64,000 bases of DNA from Luidia sarsii. Taxonomy: Eukaryota; Echinodermata; Asteroidea; Paxillosida; Luidiidae. Each line of letters starts with the position of its first letter. Within the stretch, counting starts at the first letter, position 1. This document shows positions 8,538-23,352 of the stretch, in pieces. The notes under the pieces were generated by a model, which saw nothing but the letters and a program-made list of their open reading frames with translations, had not been told where the DNA came from and did no database searches. The stretch spans positions 14,009,051-14,073,050 of the forward strand of contig OX465107.1 in NCBI GenBank assembly GCA_949987565.1, in the 5' to 3' direction. The position numbers and the translations under genes are program-made.

Positions 8538-11500
8538 ATGTCCGATTTCAGATTTTTTAATACTGGTCGATTGCCCGTTCCAAGGCCTCACCGCAGACCA
8601 AGTTTCATCTTTTTCATATTAAATTTGAAGGAGATATTAACTGGCAAAATTTGTTTTTCCTTCCAGATTATCTCCGCCGACTGTTACGCGATCCTGCCCA
8701 TACAACACAAGCTTCCTCGCTGATTAAAGTAAGTTCTCTTTGCATGATAATAATTTCATCATCAAATGTCCGATTTCAGATTTCTTCATACTGGTCGATT
8801 GCCCTTTCCAAGGCCTCACAGCAGAAAAAGTTTCAGCTTTTTCATGATAAAATTAATGGAGATATTAACTCGCAAAGTCTGTTTTTCTTTTCAGATTCTC
8901 TCCGCCGTGTGTAATTTGCTACTGCCCATACAACACAAGCTGCCTCGCTGATTAACGTAAGTTCTCATTGCATGATGATAGTTTTATCATCAAATGTCCG
9001 ATTTCAGATTTCTTAATACTGTTCGATTGCCCGTTCCAAGGCCTCACCGCAGACCAAGTTTCACCTTTTTCATATTAAATTTAAAGGAGATATTAACTGG
9101 CAAAGTTTGTTTTTCTTCCAGATTATCTCCGCAGACTGTTACGCGATCCTGCCCATACAACACAAGCTTCCTCGCTGATTAAAGTAAGTTCTCTTCGCAT
9201 GATAATAATTTCGTCATCAAATATCCGATTTCAGATTTCTTCAAACTGGTCGATTGCCCTTTCCAAGGCCTCACAGCAGAAAAAGTTTCAGCTTTTTCAT
9301 AATAAAATTAATGGAGATATTAACTCGCAAAGTCTGTTTTTCTTTTCAGATTCTCTCCGCCGTGTGTAATTTGCTACAGCCCATACAACACAAGCTGCCT
9401 CGCTGATTAAAGTAAGTTCTCATTGCATGATGATAGTTTTACCATCAAATGTCCGATTTCAGATTTCGTAATACTGGTCGATTGCCCGTTCCAAGGCCTC
9501 ACCGCAGACCAAGTTTCACATTTTTCATATTAAATTTGAAGGAGATATTAACTGGCAAAATTTGTTTTTCCTTCCAGATTATCTCCGCCGACTGTTACGC
9601 GATCCTGCCCATACAACACAAGCTTCCTCGCTGATTAAAGTAAGTTCTCTTTGCATGATGATAATTTCATCATCAAATGTCCGATTTCAGATTTCTTAAT
9701 ACTGGTCGATTGCCCTTTCCAAGGCCTCACAGCAGAAAAAGTTTCAGCTTTTTCATAATAAAATTAATGGCGATATTAACTCGCAAAGTCTGTTTTTCTT
9801 TTCAGATTCTCTCCGCCGACTGTAATTTGCTACTGCCCATACAACACAAGCTGCCTCGCTGATTAAAGTAAGTTCTCATTGCATGATGATAGTTTTATCA
9901 TCAAATGTCCGATTTCAGATTTCTTAATACTGGTCGATTGCCCGTTCCAAGGCCTCATAGCAGACCAAGTTTCACCTTTTTCATATTAAATTTAAAGGAG
10001 ATATTACCTGGCAAAGTTTGTTTTCCTTCCAGATTATCTCCGCAGACTGTTACGCGATCCTCCCCATACAACACAAGCTTCCTCGCTGATTAAAGTAAGT
10101 TCTCTTTGCATGATAATAATTTCATCATCAAATATCCGATTTCAGATTTCTTCAAACTGGTCGATTGCCCTTTCCAAGGCCTCACAGCAGAAAAAGTTTC
10201 AGCTTTTTCATAATAAAATTAATGGAGATATTAACTCGCAAAGTCTGTTTTTCTTTTCAGATTCTCTCCGCCGTGTGTAATTTGCTACTGCCCATACAAC
10301 ACAAGCTGCCTCGCTGATTAAAGTAAGTTCTCATTGCATGATGATAGTTTTATCATCAAATGTCCGATTTCAGATTTCGTAATACTGGTCGATTGCCCGT
10401 TCCAAGGCCTCACCGCAGACCAAGTTTCACATTTTTCATAATAAATTTGAAGGAGATATTAACTGGCAAAATTTGTTTTTCCTTCCAGATTATCTCCGCC
10501 GACTGTTACGCGATCCTGCCCATACAACACAAGCTTCCTCGCTGATTAAAGTAAGTTCTCTTTGCATGATAATAATTTCATCATCAAATGTCCGATTTCA
10601 GATTTCTTATTACTGGTCGATTGCCCTTTCCAAGGCCTCACAGCAGAAAAAGTTTCATCTTTTTCATAATGAAATTGAAGGAGATATTAACTCGCAAAGT
10701 CTGTTTTTCTTTTCAGATTCTCTCCGCCGACTGTAATTTGCTACTGCCCATACAACACAAGCTGCCTCGCTGATTAAAGTAAGTTCTCATTGCATGATGA
10801 TAGTTTTATCATCAAATGTCCGATTTCAGATTTCTTAATACTGGTCGATTGCCCGTTCCAAGGGCTCACCGCAGACCAAGTTTCACCTTTTTCATATTAA
10901 ATTTGAAGGAGATATTAACTGGGAAAGTTTGTTTTTCCTTCCAGATTATCTCCGCCGACTGTTACGCGATCCTGCCCATACAACACAAGCTTCCTCGCTG
11001 ATTAAAGTATGTTCTCTTTGCATGATGATAGTTTTATCATCAAATGTCCGATTGCAGATTTCTTAATACTGGTCGATTGCCCGTTCCAAGGCCTCACCGC
11101 AGACCAAGTTTCATCTTTTTCATATTAATTTTGAAGGAGATATTAACTGGCAAAGTTTGTTTTTCCTTCCAGATTATCTCCGCCGACTGTTATGCGATCC
11201 TGCCCATACAGCACAAGCTGCCTCGCTGATTAAAGTAAGTTCTCATTGCATGATGATAGTTTTATCATCAAATGTCCGATTGCAGATTTCTTAATACTGG
11301 TCGATTGCCCGTTCCAAGGCCTCACCGCAGACCAAGTTTCATCTTTTTCATATTAATTTTGAAGGAGATATTAACTGGCAAAGTTTGTTTTTCCTTCCAG
11401 ATTATCTCCGCCGACTGTTATGCGATCCTGCCCATACAACACGAGCTTCCTCGCTGATTAAAGTAAGTTCTCATTGCATGATGATAGTTTTATCATCAAA

Positions 11501-13095
11501 TGTCCGATTTCAGATTTCTTAATACTGGTCGATTGCCCGTTCCAAGGGCTCACCGCAGACCAAGTTTCACCTTTTTCATATTAAATTTGAAGGAGATATT
11601 AACTGGGAAAGTTTGTTTTTCCTTCCAGATTATCTCCGCCGACTGTTACGCGATCCTGCCCATACAACACAAGCTTCCTCGCTGATTAAAGTATGTTCTC
11701 TTCGCATGATAATAATTTCGTCATCAAATATCCGATTTCAGATTTCTTCAAACTGGTCGATTGCCCTTTCCAAGGCCTCACAGCAGAAAAAGTTTCAGCT
11801 TTTTCATAATAAAATTAATGGAGATATTAACTCGCAAAGTCTGTTTTTCTTTTCAGATTCTCTCCGCCGTGTGTAATTTGCTACAGCCCATACAACACAA
11901 GCTGCCTCGCTGATTAAAGTAAGTTCTCATTGCATGATGATAGTTTTACCATCAAATGTCCGATTTCAGATTTCGTAATACTGGTCGATTGCCCGTTCCA
12001 AGGCCTCACCGCAGACCAAGTTTCACATTTTTCATATTAAATTTGAAGGAGATATTAACTGGCAAAATTTGTTTTTCCTTCCAGATTATCTCCGCCGACT
12101 GTTACGCGATCCTGCCCATACAACACAAGCTTCCTCGCTGATTAAAGTAAGTTCTCTTTGCATGATGATAATTTCATCATCAAATGTCCGATTTCAGATT
12201 TCTTAATACTGGTCGATTGCCCTTTCCAAGGCCTCACAGCAGAAAAAGTTTCAGCTTTTTCATAATAAAATTAATGGCGATATTAACTCGCAAAGTCTGT
12301 TTTTCTTTTCAGATTCTCTCCGCCGTGTGTAATTTGCTACTGCCCATACAACACAAGCTGCCTCGCTGATTAAAGTAAGTTCTCATTGCATGATGATAGT
12401 TTCATCATCAAATGTCCGATTTCAGATTTCTTAATACTGGTCGATTGCCCGTTCCAAGGCCTCACCGCAGACCAAGTTTCACCTTTTTCATATTAAATTT
12501 GAAGGAGATATTAACTGGCAAAGTTTGTTTTTCCTTCCAGATTATCTCCGCCGACTGTTACGCGATCCTGCCCATACAACACAAGCTTCCTCGCTGATTA
12601 AAGTAAGTTCTCTTTTCATGATGATAATTTCATCATCAAATGTCCGATTTCAGATTTCTTAATACTGGTCGATTGCCCGTTCCAAGGCCTCACAGCAGAA
12701 AAAGTTTCAGCTTTTTCATAATAAAATTTAAGGAGATATTATCTCGCAAAGTCTGTTTTTCTTTTCAGATTCTCTCCGCCGACTGTAATTTGCTACTGAC
12801 CATACAACACAAGCTGCCTCGCTGATTAAAGTAAGTTCTCATTGCATGATGATAGTTTTATCATCAAATGTCCGATTTCAGATTTCTTAATACTGGTCGA
12901 TTGCCCGTTCCAAGGCCTCACCGCAGACCAAGTTTCACCTTTTTCATATTAAATTTAAAGGAGATATTAACTGGCAAAATTTGTTTTTCCTTCCAGATTA
13001 TCTCCGCCGACTGTTACGCGATCCTGCCCATACAACACAAGCTTCCTCGCTGATTACAGTAAGTTCTCATTGCATGATGATAGTTTTATTATCGA
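8538..13095 (+). repeat. 20-unit block, copy 1 (4,558 bp)
   Basis: Twenty units, two bases short of 4,560 because of single-base deletions in TTTGTTTTTCTTCCAG (near 9116) and in TTTGTTTTCCTTCC (near 10020). The start (8538-9676) recurs at 13096-14234. Rare markers are TTAACGTAAGT at 8953, ACTGTTCG at 9018, TTCGTCATC near 9210 and TTTTACCATC at 9438. The TTCGTC plus TTTTACC pair recurs near 11.7-11.95, 13.77-14.0 and 16.73-16.96 kb, showing four related sub-blocks. GTATGT donors first appear here, at 11007. Confidence 0.8.
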
Positions 13096-16000
13096 ATGTC
13101 CGATTTCAGATTTTTTAATACTGGTCGATTGCCCGTTCCAAGGCCTCACCGCAGACCAAGTTTCATCTTTTTCATATTAAATTTGAAGGAGATATTAACT
13201 GGCAAAATTTGTTTTTCCTTCCAGATTATCTCCGCCGACTGTTACGCGATCCTGCCCATACAACACAAGCTTCCTCGCTGATTAAAGTAAGTTCTCTTTG
13301 CATGATAATAATTTCATCATCAAATGTCCGATTTCAGATTTCTTCATACTGGTCGATTGCCCTTTCCAAGGCCTCACAGCAGAAAAAGTTTCAGCTTTTT
13401 CATGATAAAATTAATGGAGATATTAACTCGCAAAGTCTGTTTTTCTTTTCAGATTCTCTCCGCCGTGTGTAATTTGCTACTGCCCATACAACACAAGCTG
13501 CCTCGCTGATTAACGTAAGTTCTCATTGCATGATGATAGTTTTATCATCAAATGTCCGATTTCAGATTTCTTAATACTGTTCGATTGCCCGTTCCAAGGC
13601 CTCACCGCAGACCAAGTTTCACCTTTTTCATATTAAATTTAAAGGAGATATTAACTGGCAAAGTTTGTTTTTCTTCCAGATTATCTCCGCAGACTGTTAC
13701 GCGATCCTGCCCATACAACACAAGCTTCCTCGCTGATTAAAGTAAGTTCTCTTCGCATGATAATAATTTCGTCATCAAATATCCGATTTCAGATTTCTTC
13801 AAACTGGTCGATTGCCCTTTCCAAGGCCTCACAGCAGAAAAAGTTTCAGCTTTTTCATAATAAAATTAATGGAGATATTAACTCGCAAAGTCTGTTTTTC
13901 TTTTCAGATTCTCTCCGCCGTGTGTAATTTGCTACAGCCCATACAACACAAGCTGCCTCGCTGATTAAAGTAAGTTCTCATTGCATGATGATAGTTTTAC
14001 CATCAAATGTCCGATTTCAGATTTCGTAATACTGGTCGATTGCCCGTTCCAAGGCCTCACCGCAGACCAAGTTTCACATTTTTCATATTAAATTTGAAGG
14101 AGATATTAACTGGCAAAATTTGTTTTTCCTTCCAGATTATCTCCGCCGACTGTTACGCGATCCTGCCCATACAACACAAGCTTCCTCGCTGATTAAAGTA
14201 AGTTCTCTTTGCATGATGATAATTTCATCATCAAATGTCCGATTTCAGATTTCTTAATACTGGTCGATTGCCCTTTCCAAGGCCTCACAGCAGAAAAAGT
14301 TTCAGCTTTTTCATAATAAAATTAATGGCGATATTAACTCGCAAAGTCTGTTTTTCTTTTCAGATTCTCTCCGCCGTGTGTAATTTGCTACTGCCCATAC
14401 AACACAAGCTGCCTCGCTGATTAAAGTAAGTTCTCATTGCATGATGATAGTTTCATCATCAAATGTCCGATTTCAGATTTCTTAATACTGGTCGATTGCC
14501 CGTTCCAAGGCCTCACCGCAGACCAAGTTTCACCTTTTTCATATTAAATTTGAAGGAGATATTAACTGGCAAAGTTTGTTTTTCCTTCCAGATTATCTCC
14601 GCCGACTGTTACGCGATCCTGCCCATACAACACAAGCTTCCTCGCTGATTAAAGTAAGTTCTCTTTTCATGATGATAATTTCATCATCAAATGTCCGATT
14701 TCAGATTTCTTAATACTGGTCGATTGCCCGTTCCAAGGCCTCACAGCAGAAAAAGTTTCAGCTTTTTCATAATAAAATTTAAGGAGATATTATCTCGCAA
14801 AGTCTGTTTTTCTTTTCAGATTCTCTCCGCCGACTGTAATTTGCTACTGCCCATACAACACAAGCTGCCTCGCTGATTAAAGTAAGTTCTCATTGCATGA
14901 TGATAGTTTTATCATCAAATGTCCGATTTCAGATTTCTTAATACTGGTCGATTGCCCGTTCCAAGGCCTCATAGCAGACCAAGTTTCACCTTTTTCATAT
15001 TAAATTTAAAGGAGATATTACCTGGCAAAGTTTGTTTTCCTTCCAGATTATCTCCGCAGACTGTTATGCGATCCTCCCCATACAACACAAGCTTCCTCGC
15101 TGATTAAAGTAAGTTCTCTTTGCATGATAATAATTTCATCATCAAATATCCGATTTCAGATTTCTTCAAACTGGTCGATTGCCCTTTCCAAGGCCTCACA
15201 GCAGAAAAAGTTTCAGCTTTTTCATAATAAAATTAATGGAGATATTAACTCGCAAAGTCTGTTTTTCTTTTCAGATTCTCTCCGCCGTGTGTAATTTGCT
15301 ACTGCCCATACAACACAAGCTGCCTCGCTGATTAAAGTAAGTTCTCATTGCATGATGATAGTTTTATCATCAAATGTCCGATTTCAGATTTCGTAATACT
15401 GGTCGATTGCCCGTTCCAAGGCCTCACCGCAGACCAAGTTTCACATTTTTCATAATAAATTTGAAGGAGATATTAACTGGCAAAATTTGTTTTTCCTTCC
15501 AGATTATCTCCGCCGACTGTTACGCGATCCTGCCCATACAACACAAGCTTCCTCGCTGATTAAAGTAAGTTCTCTTTGCATGATAATAATTTCATCATCA
15601 AATGTCCGATTTCAGATTTCTTATTACTGGTCGATTGCCCTTTCCAAGGCCTCACAGCAGAAAAAGTTTCATCTTTTTCATAATGAAATTGAAGGAGATA
15701 TTAACTCGCAAAGTCTGTTTTTCTTTTCAGATTCTCTCCGCCGACTGTAATTTGCTACTGCCCATACAACACAAGCTGCCTCGCTGATTAAAGTAAGTTC
15801 TCATTGCATGATGATAGTTTTATCATCAAATGTCCGATTTCAGATTTCTTAATACTGGTCGATTGCCCGTTCCAAGGGCTCACCGCAGACCAAGTTTCAC
15901 CTTTTTCATATTAAATTTGAAGGAGATATTAACTGGGAAAGTTTGTTTTTCCTTCCAGATTATCTCCGCCGACTGTTACGCGATCCTGCCCATACAACAC

Positions 16001-18336
16001 AAGCTTCCTCGCTGATTAAAGTATGTTCTCTTTGCATGATGATAGTTTTATCATCAAATGTCCGATTGCAGATTTCTTAATACTGGTCGATTGCCCGTTC
16101 CAAGGCCTCACCGCAGACCAAGTTTCATCTTTTTCATATTAATTTTGAAGGAGATATTAACTGGCAAAGTTTGTTTTTCCTTCCAGATTATCTCCGCCGA
16201 CTGTTATGCGATCCTGCCCATACAGCACAAGCTGCCTCGCTGATTAAAGTAAGTTCTCATTGCATGATGATAGTTTTATCATCAAATGTCCGATTGCAGA
16301 TTTCTTAATACTGGTCGATTGCCCGTTCCAAGGCCTCACCGCAGACCAAGTTTCATCTTTTTCATATTAATTTTGAAGGAGATATTAACTGGCAAAGTTT
16401 GTTTTTCCTTCCAGATTATCTCCGCCGACTGTTATGCGATCCTGCCCATACAACACGAGCTTCCTCGCTGATTAAAGTAAGTTCTCATTGCATGATGATA
16501 GTTTTATCATCAAATGTCCGATTTCAGATTTCTTAATACTGGTCGATTGCCCGTTCCAAGGGCTCACCGCAGACCAAGTTTCACCTTTTTCATATTAAAT
16601 TTGAAGGAGATATTAACTGGGAAAGTTTGTTTGTCCTTCCAGATTATCTCCGCCGACTGTTACGCGATCCTGCCCATACAACACAAGCTTCCTCGCTGAT
16701 TAAAGTATGTTCTCTTCGCATGATAATAATTTCGTCATCAAATATCCGATTTCAGATTTCTTCAAACTGGTCGATTGCCCTTTCCAAGGCCTCACAGCAG
16801 AAAAAGTTTCAGCTTTTTCATAATAAAATTAATGGAGATATTAACTCGCAAAGTCTGTTTTTCTTTTCAGATTCTCTCCGCCGTGTGTAATTTGCTACAG
16901 CCCATACAACACAAGCTGCCTCGCTGATTAAAGTAAGTTCTCATTGCATGATGATAGTTTTACCATCAAATGTCCGATTTCAGATTTCGTAATACTGGTC
17001 GATTGCCCGTTCCAAGGCCTCACCGCAGACCAAGTTTCACATTTTTCATATTAAATTTGAAGGAGATATTAACTGGCAAAATTTGTTTTTCCTTCCAGAT
17101 TATCTCCGCCGACTGTTACGCGATCCTGCCCATACAACACAAGCTTCCTCGCTGATTAAAGTAAGTTCTCTTTGCATGATGATAATTTCATCATCAAATG
17201 TCCGATTTCAGATTTCTTAATACTGGTCGATTGCCCTTTCCAAGGCCTCACAGCAGAAAAAGTTTCAGCTTTTTCATAATAAAATTAATGGCGATATTAA
17301 CTCGCAAAGTCTGTTTTTCTTTTCAGATTCTCTCCGCCGTGTGTAATTTGCTACTGCCCATACAACACAAGCTGCCTCGCTGATTAAAGTAAGTTCTCAT
17401 TGCATGATGATAGTTTCATCATCAAATGTCCGATTTCAGATTTCTTAATACTGGTCGATTGCCCGTTCCAAGGCCTCACCGCAGACCAAGTTTCACCTTT
17501 TTCATATTAAATTTGAAGGAGATATTAACTGGCAAAGTTTGTTTTTCCTTCCAGATTATCTCCGCCGACTGTTACGCGATCCTGCCCATACAACACAAGC
17601 TTCCTCGCTGATTAAAGTAAGTTCTCTTTTCATGATGATAATTTCATCATCAAATGTCCGATTTCAGATTTCTTAATACTGGTCGATTGCCCGTTCCAAG
17701 GCCTCACAGCAGAAAAAGTTTCAGCTTTTTCATAATAAAATTTAAGGAGATATTATCTCGCAAAGTCTGTTTTTCTTTTCAGATTCTCTCCGCCGACTGT
17801 AATTTGCTACTGACCATACAACACAAGCTGCCTCGCTGATTAAAGTAAGTTCTCATTGCATGATGATAGTTTTATCATCAAATGTCCGATTTCAGATTTC
17901 TTAATACTGGTCGATTGCCCGTTCCAAGGCCTCACCGCAGACCAAGTTTCACCTTTTTCATATTAAATTTAAAGGAGATATTACCTGGCAAAGTTTGTTT
18001 TCCTTCCAGATTATCTCCGCAGACTGTTACGCGATCCTCCCCATACAACACAAGCTTCCTCGCTGATTAAAGTAAGTTCTCTTTGCATGATAATAATTTC
18101 ATCATCAAATATCCGATTTCAGATTTCTTCAAACTGGTCGATTGCCCTTTCCAAGGCCTCACAGCAGAAAAAGTTTCAGCTTTTTCATAATAAAATTAAT
18201 GGAGATATTAACTCGCAAAGTCTGTTTTTCTTTTCAGATTCTCTCCGCCGTGTGTAATTTGCTACTGCCCATACAACACAAGCTGCCTCGCTGATTAAAG
18301 TAAGTTCTCATTGCATGATGATAGTTTTATCATCAA
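13096..18336 (+). repeat. Related long higher-order block with shifted register
   Basis: 13096-14234 repeats 8538-9676 at a 4,558-bp offset, while 14919-17881 repeats 9905-12867 at a 5,014-bp offset (22 units minus 2 bases). The change of offset marks an exchange or unit gain between about 14.2 and 14.9 kb. Both copies carry the paired units with TCATATTAATTTTG and CCGATTGCAG (11044/11272 and 16058/16286). Confidence 0.78.
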
Positions 18337-20388
18337 ATGTCCGATTTCAGATTTCGTAATACTGGTCGATTGCCCGTTCCAAGGCCTCACCGCAGACCAA
18401 GTTTCACATTTTTCATAATAAATTTGAAGGAGATATTAACTGGCAAAATTTGTTTTTCCTTCCAGATTATCTCCGCCGACTGTTACGCGATCCTGCCCAT
18501 ACAACACAAGCTTCCTCGCTGATTAAAGTAAGTTCTCTTTGCATGATAATAATTTCATCATCAAATGTCCGATTTCAGATTTCTTATTACTGGTCGATTG
18601 CCCTTTTCAAGGCCTCACAGCAGAAAAAGTTTCATCTTTTTCATAATGAAATTGAAGGAGATATTAACTCGCAAAGTCTGTTTTTCTTTTCAGATTCTCT
18701 CCGCCGACTGTAATTTGCTACTGCCCATACAACACAAGCTGCCTCGCTGATTAAAGTAAGTTCTCATTGCATGATGATAGTTTTATCATCAAATGTCCGA
18801 TTTCAGATTTCTTAATACTGGTCGATTGCCCGTTCCAAGGGCTCACCGCAGACCAAGTTTCACCTTTTTCATATTAAATTTGAAGGAGATATTAACTGGG
18901 AAAGTTTGTTTTTCCTTCCAGATTATCTCCGCCGACTGTTACGCGATCCTGCCCATACAACACAAGCTTCCTCGCTGATTAAAGTATGTTCTCTTTGCAT
19001 GATGATAATTTCATCATCAAATGTCCGATTTCAGATTTCTTAATACTGGTCGATTGCCCGTTCCAAGGCCTCACAGCAGAAAAAGTTTCATCTTTTTCAT
19101 AATAAAATTGAAGGAGATATTATCTCGCAAAATCTGTTTTTCTTTTCAGATTCTCTCCGCCGACTGTAATTTGCTACTGACCATACAACACAAGCTGCCT
19201 CGCTGATTAAAGTAAGTTCTCATTGCATGATGATAGTTTTATCATCAAATGTCCGATTTCAGATTTCTTAATACTGGTCGATTGCCCGTTCCAAGGCCTC
19301 ACCGCAGACCAAGTTTCATCTTTTTCATATTAAATTTGAAGGAGATATTAACTGGCAAAGTTTGTTTTTCCTTCCAGATTATCTCCGCCGACTGTTATGC
19401 GATCCTGCCCATACAGCACAAGCTGCCTCGCTGATTAAAGTAAGTTCTCATTGCATGATGATAGTTTTATCATCAAATGTCCGATTGCAGATTTCTTAAT
19501 ACTGGTCGATTGCCCGTTCCAAGGCCTCACCGCAGACCAAGTTTCATCTTTTTCATATTAATTTTGAAGGAGATATTAACTGGCAAAGTTTGTTTTTCCT
19601 TCCAGATTATCTCCGCCGACTGTTATGCGATCCTGCCCATACAGCACAAGCTGCCTCGCTGATTAAAGTAAGTTCTCATTGCATGATGATAGTTTTATCA
19701 TCAAATGTCCGATTGCAGATTTCTTAATACTGGTCGATTGCCCGTTCCAAGGCCTCACCGCAGACCAAGTTTCATCTTTTTCATATTAATTTTGAAGGAG
19801 ATATTAACTGGCAAAGTTTGTTTTTCCTTCCAGATTATCTCCGCCGACTGTTATGCGATCCTGCCCATACAACACGAGCTTCCTCGCTGATTAAAGTAAG
19901 TTCTCTTTGCATGATGATAATTTCATTATCAAATGTCCGATTTCAGATTTCTTAATACTGGTCGATTGCCCGTTCCAAGGCCTCACCGCAGACCAAGTTT
20001 CATCTTTTTCATATTAAATTTGAAGGAGATATTAACTGGCAAAATTTGTTTTTCCTTCCAGATTATCTCCGCCGACTGTTACGCGATCCTGCCCATACAA
20101 CACAAGCTTCCTCGCTGATTAAAGTAAGTTCTCTTTGCATGATAATAATTTCATCATCAAATGTCCGATTTCAGATTTCTTCAAACTGGTCGATTGCCCT
20201 TTCCAAGGCCTCACAGCAGAAAAAGTTTCAGCTTTTTCATGATAAAATTAATGGAGATATTAACTCGCAAAGTCTGTTTTTCTTTTCAGATTCTCTCCGC
20301 CGTGTGTAATTTGCTACTGCCCATACAACACAAGCTGCCTCGCTGATTAAAGTAAGTTCTCATTGCATGATGATAGTTTTATCATCAA
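18337..20388 (+). repeat. 9-unit block (2,052 bp) related to the following 13-mers
   Basis: The start repeats 10360 and 15374 (cataataaattt variant) and recurs at 20389, 2,052 bp later. It contains B-like units with TCATAATGAAATTGAAGG, then GGGCTCACC and GGGAAAG units, then two or three CCGATTGCAG units with TCATATTAATTTTG. Donors GTATGT follow the GGGAAAG units. Confidence 0.75.
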
Positions 20389-23352
20389 ATGTCCGATTTC
20401 AGATTTCGTAATACTGGTCGATTGCCCGTTCCAAGGCCTCACCGCAGACCAAGTTTCACATTTTTCATAATAAATTTGAAGGAGATATTAACTGGCAAAA
20501 TTTGTTTTTCCTTCCAGATTATCTCCGCCGACTGTTACGCGATCCTGCCCATACAACACAAGCTTCCTCGCTGATTAAAGTAAGTTCTCTTTGCATGATA
20601 ATAATTTCATCATCAAATGTCCGATTTCAGATTTCTTATTACTGGTCGATTGCCCTTTCCAAGGCCTCACAGCAGAAAAAGTTTCATCTTTTTCATAATG
20701 AAATTGAAGGAGATATTAACTCGCAAAGTCTGTTTTTCTTTTCAGATTCTCTCCGCCGACTGTAATTTGCTACTGCCCATACAACACAAGCTGCCTCGCT
20801 GATTAAAGTAAGTTCTCATTGCATGATGATAGTTTTATCATCAAATGTCCGATTTCAGATTTCTTAATACTGGTCGATTGCCCGTTCCAAGGGCTCACCG
20901 CAGACCAAGTTTCACCTTTTTCATATTAAATTTGAAGGAGATATTAACTGGGAAAGTTTGTTTTTCCTTCCAGATTATCTCCGCCGACTGTTACGCGATC
21001 CTGCCCATACAACACAAGCTTCCTCGCTGATTAAAGTATGTTCTCTTTGCATGATGATAATTTCATCATCAAATGTCCGATTTCAGATTTCTTAATACTG
21101 GTCGATTGCCCGTTCCAAGGCCTCACAGCAGAAAAAGTTTCATCTTTTTCATAATAAAATTGAAGGAGATATTATCTCGCAAAGTCTGTTTTTCTTTTCA
21201 GATTCTCTCCGCCGACTGTAATTTGCTACTGACCATACAACACAAGCTGCCTCGCTGATTAAAGTAAGTTCTCATTGCATGATGATAGTTTTATCATCAA
21301 ATGTCCGATTGCAGATTTCTTAATACTGGTCGATTGCCCGTTCCAAGGCCTCACCGCAGACCAAGTTTCATCTTTTTCATATTAATTTTGAAGGAGATAT
21401 TAACTGGCAAAGTTTGTTTTTCCTTCCAGATTATCTCCGCCGACTGTTATGCGATCCTGCCCATACAGCACAAGCTGCCTCGCTGATTAAAGTAAGTTCT
21501 CATTGCATGATGATAGTTTTATCATCAAATGTCCGATTGCAGATTTCTTAATACTGGTCGATTGCCCGTTCCAAGGCCTCACCGCAGACCAAGTTTCATC
21601 TTTTTCATATTAATTTTGAAGGAGATATTAACTGGCAAAGTTTGTTTTTCCTTCCAGATTATCTCCGCCGACTGTTATGCGATCCTGCCCATACAACACG
21701 AGCTTCCTCGCTGATTAAAGTAAGTTCTCTTTGCATGATGATAATTTCATTATCAAATGTCCGATTTCAGATTTCTTAATACTGGTCGATTGCCCGTTCC
21801 AAGGCCTCACCGCAGAAAAAGTTTCAGCTTTTTCATAATAAAATTAATGGAGATATTAACTCGCAAAGTCTGTTTTTCTTTTCAGATTCTCTCCGCCGTG
21901 TGTAATTTGCTACTGCCCATACAACACAAGCTGCCTCGCTGATTAAAGTAAGTTCTCATTGCATGATGATAGTTTTATCATCAAATGTCCGATTTCAGAT
22001 TTCTTAATACTGGTCGATTGCCCGTTCCAAGGCCTCACCGCAGACCAAGTTTCACCTTTTTCATATTAAATTTGAAGGAGATATTAACTGGCAAAGTTTG
22101 TTTTTCCTTCCAGATTATCTCCGCCGACTGTTACGCGATCCTGCCCATACAACACAAGCTTTCTCGCTGATTAAAGTATGTTCTCTTTGCATGATGATAA
22201 TTTCATCATCAAATGTCCGATTTCAGATTTCTTATTACTGGTCAATTGCCCGTTCCAAGGCCTCACAGCAGAAACAGTTTCAGCTTTTTCATAATAAAAT
22301 TGAAGGAGATATTATCTCGCAAAGTCTGTTTTTCTTTTCAGATTCTCTCCGCCGACTGTAATTTGCTACTGACCATACAACACAAGCTGCCTCGCTGATT
22401 AAAGTAAGTTCTCATTGCATGATGATAGTTTCATCATCAAATATCCGATTTCAGATTTCTTAATACTGGTCGATTGCCCGTTCCAAGGCCTCACAGCAGA
22501 AAAAGTTTCATCTTTTTCATAATAAAATTGAAGGAGATATTATCTCGCAAAGTCTGTTTTTCTTTTCAGATTCTCTCCGCCGACTGTAATTTGCTACTGA
22601 CCATACAACACAAGCTGCCTCGCTGATTAAAGTAAGTTCGCATTGCATGATGATAGTTTTATCATCAAATGTCCGATTTCAGATTTCTTAATACTGGTCG
22701 ATTGCCCGTTCCAAGGCCTCACCGCAGACCAAGTTTCATCTTTTTCATATTAAATTTGAAGGAGATATTAACTGGCAAAGTTTGTTTTTCCTTCCAGATT
22801 ATCTCCGCCGACTGTTATGCGATCCTGCCCATACAACACAAGCTGCCTCGCTGATTAAAGTAAGTTCTCATTGCATGATGATAGTTTTATCATCAAATGT
22901 CCGATTGCAGATTTCTTAATACTGGTCGATTGCCCGTTCCAAGGCCTCACCGCAGACCAAGTTTCATCTTTTTCATGTTAAATTTGAAGGAGATATTAAC
23001 TGGCAAAATTTGTTTTTCCTTCCAGATTATCTCCGCCGACTGTTACGCGATCCTGCCCATACAACACAAGCTTCCTCGCTGATTAAAGTGAGTTCTCTTT
23101 GCATGATAATAATTTCATCATCAAATGTCCGATTTCAGATTTCTTCAAACGGGTCGATTGCCCTTTCCAAGGCCTCACAGCAGAAAAAGTTTCAGTTTTT
23201 TCATGATAAAATTAATGGAGATATTAACTCGCAAAGTCTGTTTTTCTTTTCAGATTCTCTCCGCCGTGTGTAATTTGCTACTGCCCATACAACACAAGCT
23301 GCCTCGCTGATTAAAGTAAGTTCTCATTGCATGATGATAGTTTTATCATCAA
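20389..23352 (+). repeat. 13-unit higher-order repeat, copy 1 (2,964 bp)
   Basis: Thirteen full-length units, 2,964 bp with no net indel. Markers in order are the cataataaattt unit, TCATAATGAAATTG, GGGCTCACC/GGGAAAG with a GTATGT donor, two CCGATTGCAG units, ACCGCAGAAAAAG (an A/B mosaic near 21810), AAGCTTTCTCG, GTCAATTGCCC, a unit with CAAATATCC instead of CAAATGTCC, and GTGAGT with CAAACGGGTC near 23088-23155. Confidence 0.85.
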
